Shown in pieces: positions 1-7,538 of a stretch of 17,608 nt of DNA; positions within the stretch are counted from its first letter, which is position 1, and the number at the start of each line of letters is the position of its first letter. Below the pieces are notes generated by a model that had not been told where the DNA came from, did no database searches, and worked only from the letters and a program-made list of their open reading frames with translations. Source of the stretch: Campylobacterota bacterium (GTDB lineage: Bacteria; Campylobacterota; Campylobacteria; Campylobacterales; Sulfurovaceae); assembly GCA_030595845.1 (NCBI GenBank), contig JAUVCL010000023.1, positions 1 through 17,608 of the forward strand, written 5' to 3'. Position numbers and translations under genes: made by a program.

Positions 1-152
1 TGCATATGACGTCTGTCTTCACGGAGGTGTATGGTTATTTGGTCAGCTCCGGCACGCTTACAAATCCCTAATGCATCCAAAGGGTCTGGGTCTGCTACTT
101 TTCGTGCTTCTCTGAGTACTGCAATGTGGTCTATGTTTACACCTAATAACAT
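1..152 (-). CDS. pdxJ: Pyridoxine 5'-phosphate synthase, N-terminal part (cut by window edge)
   Basis: The first 50 residues of PdxJ are visible; the rest lies outside the window. PdxJ condenses 1-deoxyxylulose 5-phosphate with 3-amino-1-hydroxyacetone phosphate to form pyridoxine 5'-phosphate, in the DXP-dependent vitamin B6 pathway in the cytoplasm. The start reads MLLGVNIDHIAVLREARK, and later ADQITIHLREDRRHM, both hallmark PdxJ segments (first beta strand and the substrate-phosphate/active-site HLREDRRH). The ATG at 152 is preceded by GGAG eight bases upstream, and a TATAAT box lies about 30 bases upstream, so the start is secure. No sign of damage in the visible part. Confidence 0.93.
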   Translation of the reverse strand, partial: MLLGVNIDHIAVLREARKVADPDPLDALGICKRAGADQITIHLREDRRHM

Positions 153-182
153 GAGTGAACTCCCTAGTATAGTAATAGTTTG

Positions 183-188
183 ATTATA
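183..188 (-). promoter_or_regulatory. -10 box of the pdxJ promoter
   Basis: Read on the minus strand this is a perfect TATAAT, about 30 bases before the pdxJ ATG, so the leader would be short and would contain the GGAG ribosome site. No clear -35 is seen, which is common for Campylobacterota promoters. It lies back to back with a plus-strand TATAAT at 214-219. Confidence 0.5.
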
Positions 189-213
189 GCAAAAGTTTTT
201 AAGATAGGATTTG

Positions 214-219
214 TATAAT
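214..219 (+). promoter_or_regulatory. -10 box facing the small gene at 248
   Basis: Perfect TATAAT on the plus strand, 28 bases before the ATG at 248, with T-rich sequence upstream and no clear -35. It is divergent from the pdxJ promoter and argues that the small broken gene at 248-386 is, or was, transcribed. Confidence 0.45.
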
Positions 220-247
220 CACTTTAATTTACTATTATGGAAATCAT

Positions 248-386
248 ATGTCCCAAAAGAAATATTTATCTGTCAATGAATACAAACATATCAAGCATAA
301 CATTGGCAGAAGAAGTGTTTAGGCATATAGGTGCCTACAAAAAGGCTGTACTTAAGATTATTTTGAAGAAGTATGATTTTTTGTAG
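248..386 (+). pseudogene. Tiny gene of unknown function interrupted by a one-base frame change
   Basis: An ATG at 248 with a GGA ribosome site six bases upstream opens 24 codons (MSQKKYLSVNEYKHIKHNIG then RRSV) before TAG at 320-322. The +1 frame continues seamlessly from codon GTG/TTT at 315-320 with RHIGAYKKAVLKIILKKYD to a stop at 384-386. The joined product would be about 45 residues, strongly basic, with no membrane segment. The promoter box, ribosome site and uniform composition across the break suggest one gene with a single-base frame change, not two chance ORFs. It could be a recent frameshift mutation, a sequencing error, or +1 recoding at GTT-TAG (see findings). I do not recognise the family. 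Its 3' end overlaps the end of the convergent gene at 358-729. Confidence 0.45.
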
Positions 387-729
387 AAGACGTTTCTATT
401 ATTTTTCTTTTTTTGTAGGTTCTTTTTACAGGTTTATGCTCATGAATGATCGTTTTTGTTTTTTTCAAAGAGGCATTATAAAACCATATAATTCCTAAAA
501 TAAGTACTGCACCTATGAGAAAATGGTAGATCACAATCCCTGCAACCATACCATAAACGAAGTTCAGAAGGTGCTGTTTTTCTACCTTCTCATCAATGGT
601 CATAGTAGATTCATCTTTTTTAAAGATCGAAATTGCATTGGAAAGGAAACTGCCTGCCATCTCAAGAAGACCAGTGCCTTTTTCTTTTATAGTATGCAGT
701 GAAAAGTTATTTTTTTCTGTTTGATTCAT
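358..729 (-). CDS. Unknown protein with one membrane segment and a basic tail
   Basis: 123 residues, family not recognised. Residues 1-55 are polar, with a possible amphipathic stretch (LLEMAGSFLSNAISIF). Residues about 58-84 form a single hydrophobic helix (FVYGMVAGIVIYHFLIGAVLILGIIWF). The remaining ~38 residues are very basic (KKTKT, KRTYKKRK), so by the positive-inside rule the C-terminus should be cytoplasmic. A purine-rich AAAGAAAAGAG lies upstream of the ATG, which is a plausible but weak ribosome site. The gene is transcribed away from the inverted-repeat element at 755-989, which lies about 25 bases upstream of its start. It is bounded downstream by the convergent mini-gene. No function is proposed. 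Confidence 0.6.
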   Translation of the reverse strand: MNQTEKNNFSLHTIKEKGTGLLEMAGSFLSNAISIFKKDESTMTIDEKVEKQHLLNFVYGMVAGIVIYHFLIGAVLILGIIWFYNASLKKTKTIIHEHKPVKRTYKKRKIIETSSTKNHTSSK

Positions 730-754
730 GGGTACTCTTTTCTTTAATATGTTT

Positions 755-989
755 ATTGAACCCTCTGATTAACCTAGGCATTCTTTTGAAACCCTAGCCG
801 TAGCTAAGGTGAGAAAGAGTAACAACGCATAGGCGAAAGCTAGTGATGCCCATAGGGTGGGCTTTACAAACACAATCTTGCACAAGATATTTACTTCGAC
901 TTAGCTATGGCTAGGACTTATAAATATCGTGCACAATCTTACATTTGTAAAACCCATTATGAATACCTAGGTTAATCAGAGGGTTCAAT
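755..989. mobile_element. MITE-like element with 29-bp terminal inverted repeats
   Basis: The ends, 755-783 (ATTGAACCCTCTGATTAACC...) and 961-989, are inverted copies matching at 28 of 29 bases (mismatch 779/965). Nested inside is a second inverted pair, 793-808 and 900-915, matching at 15 of 16, plus partial pairing of 857-890 with 920-957 and a small GCCCA/TGGGC hairpin at 848-862. The single strand could therefore fold into one long imperfect hairpin. No ORF of useful size and no transposase is present. TTA flanks both ends (753-755, 989-991) and could be a short target duplication or just AT-rich flank. It fills most of the gap between the gene at 358-729 and argG. It may be a non-autonomous transposon; other copies in the genome would settle this. 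Confidence 0.6.
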
Positions 990-1037
990 TATAGCATAGA
1001 TGTTGTAGCACTTGATAAATCCAGTCATAACCAACTT

Positions 1038-1048
1038 TATGATAAAAT
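1038..1048 (+). promoter_or_regulatory. Candidate -10 region for argG
   Basis: TATGATAAAAT contains two overlapping -10-like hexamers (TATGAT and TAAAAT) 31-41 bases before the argG ATG. No convincing -35 is seen. It lies just outside the right end of the inverted-repeat element, so argG does not obviously depend on the element for its promoter. Confidence 0.35.
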
Positions 1049-1079
1049 CGCGACAATATTATTAACAAAAGGCTATAGC

Positions 1080-2456
1080 ATGGCAAAAAGAAAGATCAAA
1101 AAAGCAGTATTGGCTTACTCAGGTGGGCTTGATACAAGTATTATTTTAAAATGGCTTCAGGATGAGTATGCGTGTGAAGTGGTTACCTTTACTGCAGACC
1201 TGGGTCAGGGTGAAGAGGTAGAACCTGCACGTAAAAAAGCACTTGACATGGGAATTAAAGAAGAAAACATTTTTATTCTTGACCTCAAAGAAGAGTTTGT
1301 AAAAGATTTTGTTTTCCCTATGTTCAGAGCCAATGCTATTTATGAGGGCGAATATTTACTTGGTACATCGATCGCTCGTCCGCTTATCTCTAAAAAGCAG
1401 ATAGAGATCGCACATCAAACGGGTGCTGACGCAGTAAGTCACGGAGCGACAGGTAAAGGAAATGACCAAGTACGTTTTGAGCTTGGTTATCTTGCACTTG
1501 ATCCGGATATCGCGGTTATCGCACCTTGGAGAGAGTGGGATTTGAACTCACGTACAAAGTTACTTGATTATGCAAAAGAGCATGGTATAGACATAGATGG
1601 AAAAGGTCAAGCTAAACCATACTCTATGGATGCAAATTTACTTCACATCTCTTATGAAGGTGAACATTTGGAAAACCCTTATGCAGAGCCGGAAGAAGAT
1701 ATGTGGTTATGGTCTGTAAGTCCAGAGAAAGCACCAGATGCAGCTGAGTACATTACTATTTCATATATAAATGGTGATCCAGTAGCTATCAATCGTGAAG
1801 AGATGAGCCCGGCCACTATGCTGACTAAACTTAACGAGTATGGAAACAGGCATGGTATCGGGCGTATTGATATCGTTGAAAACCGTATGGTTGGTATGAA
1901 GGCACGCGGATGTTATGAGACACCAGGCGGGACTATTATGCTCAAGGCACACAGAGCCATTGAATCCATTACGCTTGACAGAGAAGAAGCGCATATGAAA
2001 GATGAGCTCATGCCAAAATATGCAAAACTTATTTATAACGGTTTATGGTGGTCTCCGGAGCGTCGTATGCTACAAGCTGCCATTGATGCGACACAAGATC
2101 AAGTACAGGGTGATGTAAAACTTAAACTTTACAAAGGATCGGTGACTGTGGTAGGTAGAAGATCAGACAGAACACTGTACTCTGAAGAGCACTCAACTTT
2201 TGAGGCAGATGATGTCTATGATCAAAAAGATGCAGAAGGATTCATCCGTCTTAATGCATTGCGTTTTATGATCGAAGGTAAAAAACAACCTGAACGTATT
2301 GCTACACTTATTGGAAACAGTGAAGAAGAGGAAGTCGAAGTATGCCGTATTGAGACAGGGTCATTTACGATCTGTCAGCGTATTAAAAGATTTTTTGGTT
2401 TTGGTAAAAATGAAAAACCTGCAAAAGAAGAATATATTAAATCTAAAAACGACTAA
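1080..2456 (+). CDS. argG: Argininosuccinate synthase with C-terminal extension
   Basis: ArgG joins citrulline and aspartate with ATP to give argininosuccinate, the penultimate step of arginine synthesis, in the cytoplasm as a tetramer. The N-terminal pyrophosphatase P-loop SGGLDTS is at residues 14-20. Other ArgG hallmarks follow: GTSIARPLISKKQ, HGATGKGNDQVRFE, and the C-terminal DAEGFIRLNALRF. The start has AAAAGG seven bases upstream. Family members end at about 400-405 residues. This one matches the family to about residue 402 and then runs 56 more residues, with an acidic run (SEEEEVEV), a short Cys/aromatic basic segment (CQRIKRFFGFGK) and a Lys/Glu-rich end. The extension is in frame, so it is part of the protein unless translation ends unexpectedly early. 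It ends 11 bases from the convergent membrane-protein gene. Confidence 0.97.
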   Translation: MAKRKIKKAVLAYSGGLDTSIILKWLQDEYACEVVTFTADLGQGEEVEPARKKALDMGIKEENIFILDLKEEFVKDFVFPMFRANAIYEGEYLLGTSIARPLISKKQIEIAHQTGADAVSHGATGKGNDQVRFELGYLALDPDIAVIAPWREWDLNSRTKLLDYAKEHGIDIDGKGQAKPYSMDANLLHISYEGEHLENPYAEPEEDMWLWSVSPEKAPDAAEYITISYINGDPVAINREEMSPATMLTKLNEYGNRHGIGRIDIVENRMVGMKARGCYETPGGTIMLKAHRAIESITLDREEAHMKDELMPKYAKLIYNGLWWSPERRMLQAAIDATQDQVQGDVKLKLYKGSVTVVGRRSDRTLYSEEHSTFEADDVYDQKDAEGFIRLNALRFMIEGKKQPERIATLIGNSEEEEVEVCRIETGSFTICQRIKRFFGFGKNEKPAKEEYIKSKND

Positions 2457-2467
2457 TCTAATAAGGA

Positions 2468-2983
2468 CTAGTCTAACAACTCCTTCATCTCCTTCAATAC
2501 TTTTGAAGGGGTGAACTTCACTAACTTTTCTTTTAAAAACAGATGAGGTATAAACTCCAACATGACATAGAATAATCCCATGAGTGGATAAAAAGCATAG
2601 TATTCCATTTTAAATGTTTTAAATTTATAACGAGAGACAAACCATTCTTTTGCACCCTCACTTCCATTATGAAATAAGAGCACTTCCATAGCAAAAATAG
2701 ATCCCCATAGGAAATAGGTCATGCCTGTGACAATAAAAGCGCCCAAAACACCATATAAAGAGATGACCGCAGCTAGAAAAACACTAAGGAAAAGTGCAAA
2801 AGAGTGGAAACCCAACGAAGCAAAGATCGCTACAACAGCAAAGATAAAAAGCAAAGATCCAAAAAACATAAAAAGCTCTAAATATGTTTTTTGTACTTCA
2901 AAAGAAGGACTAAAGTACGCACCTAAGAGTATCACAATAAAGATAGCGATAATTGTAAGAACGAGAGAACGATACTCTTGCAT
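2468..2983 (-). CDS. Small polytopic inner-membrane protein, function unknown
   Basis: 171 residues from the ATG at 2983, which has AAGGA five bases upstream. A longer reading from TTG at 3001 would add MKKRKN but would place this ribosome site inside the gene, so the shorter start is chosen. About four hydrophobic segments are visible: residues ~8-24, ~36-56, ~59-97 (long enough for two), and ~131-148. The C-terminus is soluble and Lys/Glu-rich (SKVLKEMKELLD). The aromatic-rich section between membrane segments (YKFKTFKMEYYAFYP) has no motif I recognise. It is the last gene of the minus-strand group, separated from the M3 peptidase by a strong hairpin, and converges on argG with an 11-base gap. 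No function is proposed. Confidence 0.75.
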   Translation of the reverse strand: MQEYRSLVLTIIAIFIVILLGAYFSPSFEVQKTYLELFMFFGSLLFIFAVVAIFASLGFHSFALFLSVFLAAVISLYGVLGAFIVTGMTYFLWGSIFAMEVLLFHNGSEGAKEWFVSRYKFKTFKMEYYAFYPLMGLFYVMLEFIPHLFLKEKLVKFTPSKVLKEMKELLD

Positions 2984-3003
2984 GTTTTTCCTTTTTTTCA
3001 AAA

Positions 3004-3062
3004 GGCAACCACAAGGGATTGCCCCTACAAATCATATCGTAGGGGTGCCCCTTGTGGGTACC
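3004..3062. repeat. REP-like imperfect palindrome
   Basis: Left arm 3004-3028 and right arm 3039-3062 (GTAGGGGTGCCCCTTGTGGG) pair across a 10-base loop, with a small mismatch in the middle. This gives a very stable GC-rich stem in otherwise AT-rich DNA. Arms of the form GTAGGGGC...CCTTGTGG recur as dispersed palindromes in many bacterial genomes, as I recall. On the minus strand it follows the M3 peptidase stop by 8 bases and is trailed by TTTTG, so it could also act as a weak terminator or 3'-end stabiliser before the gene at 2468-2983. Confidence 0.75.
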
Positions 3063-3070
3063 AAAATCAA

Positions 3071-5020
3071 TTAATCAATCTCATAAAGTTTTATAAGGCT
3101 TTTTACATCTGCTTTGCGACCAAGCCACTCTTGGTAGAGGTCACTCATCTCTTTTGCCCCACCATTGGCCAAGATAAACTCTTTATAGCCTTTAGCACTC
3201 TCTTTATTAAATCCTTCTTTATCATCAAGACAGGAGAAGAATGCATCCGCAGAAAGTACTTCAGCCCATTTGTAGCTGTAATAACCTGCTGCATATCCTC
3301 CTGCAAAAATATGTGCAAAACCATGTTGAAATTTGTTGTAACTTGCAGGTTTGAGTAATGAAGTTTTTTCTCTGATACCATCAAGGAGATTTTGTATCTC
3401 TTCTCCCTGGTAAAGGTCTTGGTGTAGGGTAAAGTCAAAGAGTGAAAATTCTACTTGACGTAAGATACCTAGCGCAGCCTGGTAGTTCTTAGTTTCTTTG
3501 ATCTTAGACATGAGTTCATCTGATATTGGTTTACCTGTTTCATGATGAAAACCAAAACGTTTGAGTATGGCAGCTTCATAGGCAAAATTTTCTAAAAATT
3601 GTGAAGGAAACTCTACGACATCCCAAGCCACACCATTGATACCTGAGACGGAACGCTCATTACATTTAGCAAAAAGATGGTGAATGGCATGTCCCATTTC
3701 GTGAAAGAGTGTAACAACATCATCATGACGCAGTAGTGAAGGGTTTGTCTCTGTAGTAGGTGAAAAGTTACATACGATGAATGCAGAAGCAAGATGTGTA
3801 TCCCCTTGGGTATCTACATAATGCGTTTCCCAGTCATTCATCCATGCACCACCACGTTTTTCCTTACGTGCTTCAAGGTCAAAGTAGATACGTCCGGAAA
3901 GTTTACCCTGATCAAAGATATCAAAAGCTTTAACACAATCATGCCATGTTGGAACATCTGCAGGTTCAAATGTAACGGAAAAGAGTTCTGATACGATGTC
4001 CAGAAGGCCACCCAGTACTTTACTTTGTACAAAGTAGGGTTTTGTCATGGTATCATTAAAGTTAAACTTCTCTTTTTTTAGTTTCTCTGAATAGTACCCT
4101 ACATCATATCCTTTCAAATCATCTATACCATCTGTACGTTTTGCAAACTCTTGAAGCTCTGCTAATTCATTTTTAGCTTGGGGAAGTGCAGCATCGGCTA
4201 AGTCATTTAAAAATCCGATTACATCCTCTTGCTTTGAGGCATCTCTTGTTTCAAGTGCATAATGTGCATAAGATTCAAAGTCAAGCAGTTTTGATTTCTC
4301 ATTTTTAAGTGCTAAAATTTGATCTATGACGTCGGCATTTTTAGGTGCACGTGTGGCGTAAGCCTTTGAAATCTCTTTTCTATATTCACGATTTGGACCG
4401 TAGGTCATGTATGCTAAGTAGCTGGGGATCTGTAGGGTAAATTTATATACCGTTTTCCCTTCTACTTCTTCTTTTGCCGCATCAATATCCGTTTGAGGTA
4501 TGCCCTCTACATCTTTTGCATCGTTGATAATGAGTTCAAAAGCATTGGTTGCATTTAGCAAGTTTTGGGAAAAGTTGTTAGAGAGTTCAGAGAGTTTAAG
4601 GCTTATCTCTTCCATACGTTTCTTTTTCTCTTCAGGTAATTTGACACCAGAAAGTACAAAGTCTCGTACTTCATGTTCCACAACCGTTTTGGCTTCAGCA
4701 GTAGAGGCTTTGATCTGTTCTATTTTTTCAAACAGCGCTTCATTTTGTGCTATTTCAGAGCTAAACTTTGAGAGTAGGGGAAGAGACTCTTCATAGGCTT
4801 TTTGTGTTTCATCTGAGTTCATCACAGAGTTTAAGTGCGAGAGTGGCGTAAAGAAAAGCCCTAACGCTTCATCAAGATCTTGCAGAGGTTTGAGTACTTT
4901 TTCATAGCTATTATCATTTGAGTCGGTAATATCTTTGATAATCGTTCTCTGTTGATTTAAGAGCGTATCTAATGTTTTTGGAAAGTTATCTAAATTGTCT
5001 AATTGAAAGTTTTGAAACAT
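3071..5020 (-). CDS. prlC: M3 family zinc metallopeptidase, oligopeptidase A type
   Basis: This 649-residue peptidase belongs to the thimet oligopeptidase/OpdA family, which cleaves short peptides, including released signal peptides, in the cytoplasm. The zinc motif HEMGH is at residues 440-444. The third ligand is Glu470 in VSGINGVAWDVVEFPSQF, which matches the E. coli OpdA pattern VSGI-GV-WD-VE-PSQF-EN including its spacing. The C-terminal FAGGYAAGYYSYKWAE, with the Tyr/Gly segment that closes the M3 active site, is also present. The N-terminal ~200 residues are helical. Length is slightly below the ~680 of E. coli OpdA. It has no signal peptide. It follows the RND gene after 42 bases; a TATAAT at 5037-5042 on the minus strand might add a local promoter, but is very close to the ATG. 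Confidence 0.93.
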   Translation of the reverse strand: MFQNFQLDNLDNFPKTLDTLLNQQRTIIKDITDSNDNSYEKVLKPLQDLDEALGLFFTPLSHLNSVMNSDETQKAYEESLPLLSKFSSEIAQNEALFEKIEQIKASTAEAKTVVEHEVRDFVLSGVKLPEEKKKRMEEISLKLSELSNNFSQNLLNATNAFELIINDAKDVEGIPQTDIDAAKEEVEGKTVYKFTLQIPSYLAYMTYGPNREYRKEISKAYATRAPKNADVIDQILALKNEKSKLLDFESYAHYALETRDASKQEDVIGFLNDLADAALPQAKNELAELQEFAKRTDGIDDLKGYDVGYYSEKLKKEKFNFNDTMTKPYFVQSKVLGGLLDIVSELFSVTFEPADVPTWHDCVKAFDIFDQGKLSGRIYFDLEARKEKRGGAWMNDWETHYVDTQGDTHLASAFIVCNFSPTTETNPSLLRHDDVVTLFHEMGHAIHHLFAKCNERSVSGINGVAWDVVEFPSQFLENFAYEAAILKRFGFHHETGKPISDELMSKIKETKNYQAALGILRQVEFSLFDFTLHQDLYQGEEIQNLLDGIREKTSLLKPASYNKFQHGFAHIFAGGYAAGYYSYKWAEVLSADAFFSCLDDKEGFNKESAKGYKEFILANGGAKEMSDLYQEWLGRKADVKSLIKLYEID

Positions 5021-5062
5021 GGTTAATTTATCCGTTATTATATTTTTTCGATTGTAACATAT

Positions 5063-7528
5063 TTATTTACCCAAAGGTTTAATGAGAAGTAAAAGCTTGG
5101 GTAAAAGTATAAGGTTTGAAATCAGAGCCGCCGCCATAACCAACATAGTAAGAAGACCAAAATAGATGGTTGGAACCAGGTTTGATAAGATCAAGATCGA
5201 AAAACCGATAATGACAGTCAGCGAAGTATAATACATTGCATTTCCGATACTGTTATTTGTCCTTTTCATGACAGCAGGATAGACCTGGTCTTTTGAAAAT
5301 TCAACTTTAAATCGGTGAATATAATGAATAGTATCATCGACCCCTATACCCATAGCTATTGCTGCAATGGTAATCGTCATGATGTCAAGAGGGATCTCTA
5401 ACCATCCCATAAATCCAAAGATTATGCCTATAGGGATAATATTGACGGTTAAGGCAATAAGTGTGAGTTTGACTGATCTAAAGAGTGCAAGAAACATCAT
5501 AAAAAGAATGAGCAGTACAAGAGAGAGTGTGGTGATCTGTGAATGAAACAGAGACTGTAACATATTGTTATAGAGTACCATGAGATTAGAGAGTTGAACA
5601 GTCGCAACTCTTGGATCTATCATATGCTTTAGATCATGCCGGATCTTCTCTAAGAGGGCGTTTCGTCTCAATGCTTCGTTTGAGTCCACAATACGTGTAG
5701 AAAATCTTACTTGATTATGTTCAATATTGACATAGGGAGAGAGTATGATATCTCTGTATTTTTGTGGAAGTGTCTGATACAAAAGTGCTATCTCTACACT
5801 GTCTAAACTTTCATTTTTATTGAGTCGTTTTCCTGTTTCAAGCAGGGTAGAAAAAGATTGTATATTACCTATTTGTACGATTTGAGACAAATAGTCATGC
5901 ACTTTGTTGATAATAGCCAGCTTTTCATCGGTAAACCAGTACTGCTCATTGTTTTCCAGGGAATTAAATTCATTTTCAAAGGAGTCTTCCTCTTCTTCTA
6001 CGCTGATTATTATGTCATTCTCGTCACTGCTAAAGGTAAGTATGACATCCAGAGGTGTTGTGCCGCCGAGTTCCTGATCTATGATCTTCATCCCTTTATA
6101 GATATCGGTATCTTTTTTAAAGTAGTTGATAAAACTGTTCTCAACGATGAGCTGTGAGGCACCGGTAATACTAAAGACAATGCTAAGAAAGGTAATGGCA
6201 AAAATGGCTTTCTTATCTTTTAAAACAATAGTACTGCTTAGAGAGGGGATAGAAAAGAGAGATTGTTTTTGTTTTCTAGGAGCAGTTTTTTGCAGCAACA
6301 TGAGTACAGTGGGAAAAATAATAAAAGAGATAAGTAGTGACATGGTAATACCTGCACTCATCATCCAGCCCAAGTTGATAATAGGATGAATGTGAGAAAA
6401 GAGTAGTGATGAAAAACCTGCAATGGTAGTGATAATGGCAAAGAAGGTAGGTGTGGCTTTTGAGAGCATGGTGAGTAGAATAATTCTTTTGGATGATGCA
6501 TGAGGATAGAGTGTTAACAGTTCTTCGTATCGTACAATGAGGTGCAAAACAATGGAAATAGTGATAATGAGTTGCAAGGCAATAAAGTTTGAAGAGATAA
6601 CGGTGATCTCCCATCCGAAAAATCCCAAAGAACTGGTGATTGCTATCACTGAAAGGGCACAGATGAGGATAGGCAAGACAACCCATCTTGGCTTTTTGAA
6701 CACTACACCTAAAACAAGTATAAGAAGCAGTATGAGTATACTTCCGTAGATGAGTAGGTCACTTTTTACAAATCCTACAATATCATTGGAGATCATTTGA
6801 ACACCACCCAAAAAGAATGTAGCATCTTGTACATACTTTTGCATCAGAGAACGAATTTCTTTGATGTTGGTATTGGTTGAAATACGTTGTTTATCTCTAT
6901 GTGCTTTAAATTGTGTGCTTACTGCTGTCAATGCTTGTTTTTCTTCTTTTGTAAGTGAAGAGAGCTTTTCTTTGAGTCTTAAAGTATTTCTTTCTTCCAA
7001 AAGGAGAGAATAGTTGTGGTCAGGATAAAGGTTGATCAAAATCGAAGTGACAGTAAAATCTTTATTGACCAGTCTTTCTTTATAGAGCGGAGAGTTTAAA
7101 AATTCCTGTTTGGCTAAAGAATAATTGATATCGTTGCTTTGCAAGGTTCTTGTATCATGAAGAAGATCATCTACATCTCTTATGGGTGAAAAAAGAAGTG
7201 GCACATTGATGATCGAATCTACAGACTGAATACTTGGCAATGCTTCCAGGTCAGAACTTATGTCTTTGAGGACTTGCAGGCTTTTTGGAGAAAGTAGATC
7301 ATGCTTTGGTTTGAATGCAAGGACAAGGATATCATTACCCTCAAATCGTTTTTCGATTATTCTTGTAAAGGCTAAATCTTTATCATCATCCAACAAGAGT
7401 GTCTCAGCTGAAGCATCTATTTCCAGTTTTGTACTGTAGAACCCAAAAGCGAGTATTGAGAGTATGAGCAGAACTAAAATTGTTAAAGGGTATTTTAATA
7501 CCCATTTTTGATAAAGTATATGTAGCAT
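5063..7528 (-). CDS. RND/MMPL-family inner-membrane exporter of the MlaA-MlaC locus
   Basis: 821 residues with the duplicated RND plan. TM1 is at ~14-31, a periplasmic domain at ~35-255, a membrane block at ~256-412, TM7 at ~440-456, a second periplasmic domain at ~460-660, and a final membrane block at ~665-815. The C-terminal half carries the MMPL motif GIGVDDTIHYIHRF with two Asp (about 731-732) that probably serve proton coupling. The equivalent N-terminal stretch (ITISIVLHLIVRYEEL) lacks these acids. It starts 10 bases after mlaC, and the ribosome site is weak, suggesting coupled translation. With MlaC and MlaA it matches Campylobacter Cj1371-1373. I infer that it drives lipid transfer between inner membrane and MlaC, as HpnN-like RND proteins move lipids. 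The substrate is not shown by the sequence. Confidence 0.88.
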   Translation of the reverse strand: MLHILYQKWVLKYPLTILVLLILSILAFGFYSTKLEIDASAETLLLDDDKDLAFTRIIEKRFEGNDILVLAFKPKHDLLSPKSLQVLKDISSDLEALPSIQSVDSIINVPLLFSPIRDVDDLLHDTRTLQSNDINYSLAKQEFLNSPLYKERLVNKDFTVTSILINLYPDHNYSLLLEERNTLRLKEKLSSLTKEEKQALTAVSTQFKAHRDKQRISTNTNIKEIRSLMQKYVQDATFFLGGVQMISNDIVGFVKSDLLIYGSILILLLILVLGVVFKKPRWVVLPILICALSVIAITSSLGFFGWEITVISSNFIALQLIITISIVLHLIVRYEELLTLYPHASSKRIILLTMLSKATPTFFAIITTIAGFSSLLFSHIHPIINLGWMMSAGITMSLLISFIIFPTVLMLLQKTAPRKQKQSLFSIPSLSSTIVLKDKKAIFAITFLSIVFSITGASQLIVENSFINYFKKDTDIYKGMKIIDQELGGTTPLDVILTFSSDENDIIISVEEEEDSFENEFNSLENNEQYWFTDEKLAIINKVHDYLSQIVQIGNIQSFSTLLETGKRLNKNESLDSVEIALLYQTLPQKYRDIILSPYVNIEHNQVRFSTRIVDSNEALRRNALLEKIRHDLKHMIDPRVATVQLSNLMVLYNNMLQSLFHSQITTLSLVLLILFMMFLALFRSVKLTLIALTVNIIPIGIIFGFMGWLEIPLDIMTITIAAIAMGIGVDDTIHYIHRFKVEFSKDQVYPAVMKRTNNSIGNAMYYTSLTVIIGFSILILSNLVPTIYFGLLTMLVMAAALISNLILLPKLLLLIKPLGK

Positions 7529-7538
7529 AGTCTAAATT

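Noticed and set aside
755..989. Short peptide frames inside the inverted-repeat element
   Set aside because: Both strands give only short frames broken by stops with no ribosome sites; the inverted-repeat structure accounts for the sequence.
2456..2470. Terminator between argG and the convergent gene
   Set aside because: Only a short GACTAGTC palindrome without a T-run on either strand.
2984..3001. TTG start giving a 177-residue version of the membrane protein
   Set aside because: It would put the AAGGA ribosome site of the ATG at 2983 inside the coding sequence and has no ribosome site of its own.
2721..3358. Plus-strand ORFs across the membrane-protein gene, hairpin and prlC end
   Set aside because: They lie opposite well-supported minus-strand genes, cross the palindrome, and show no recognisable domain or ribosome site.
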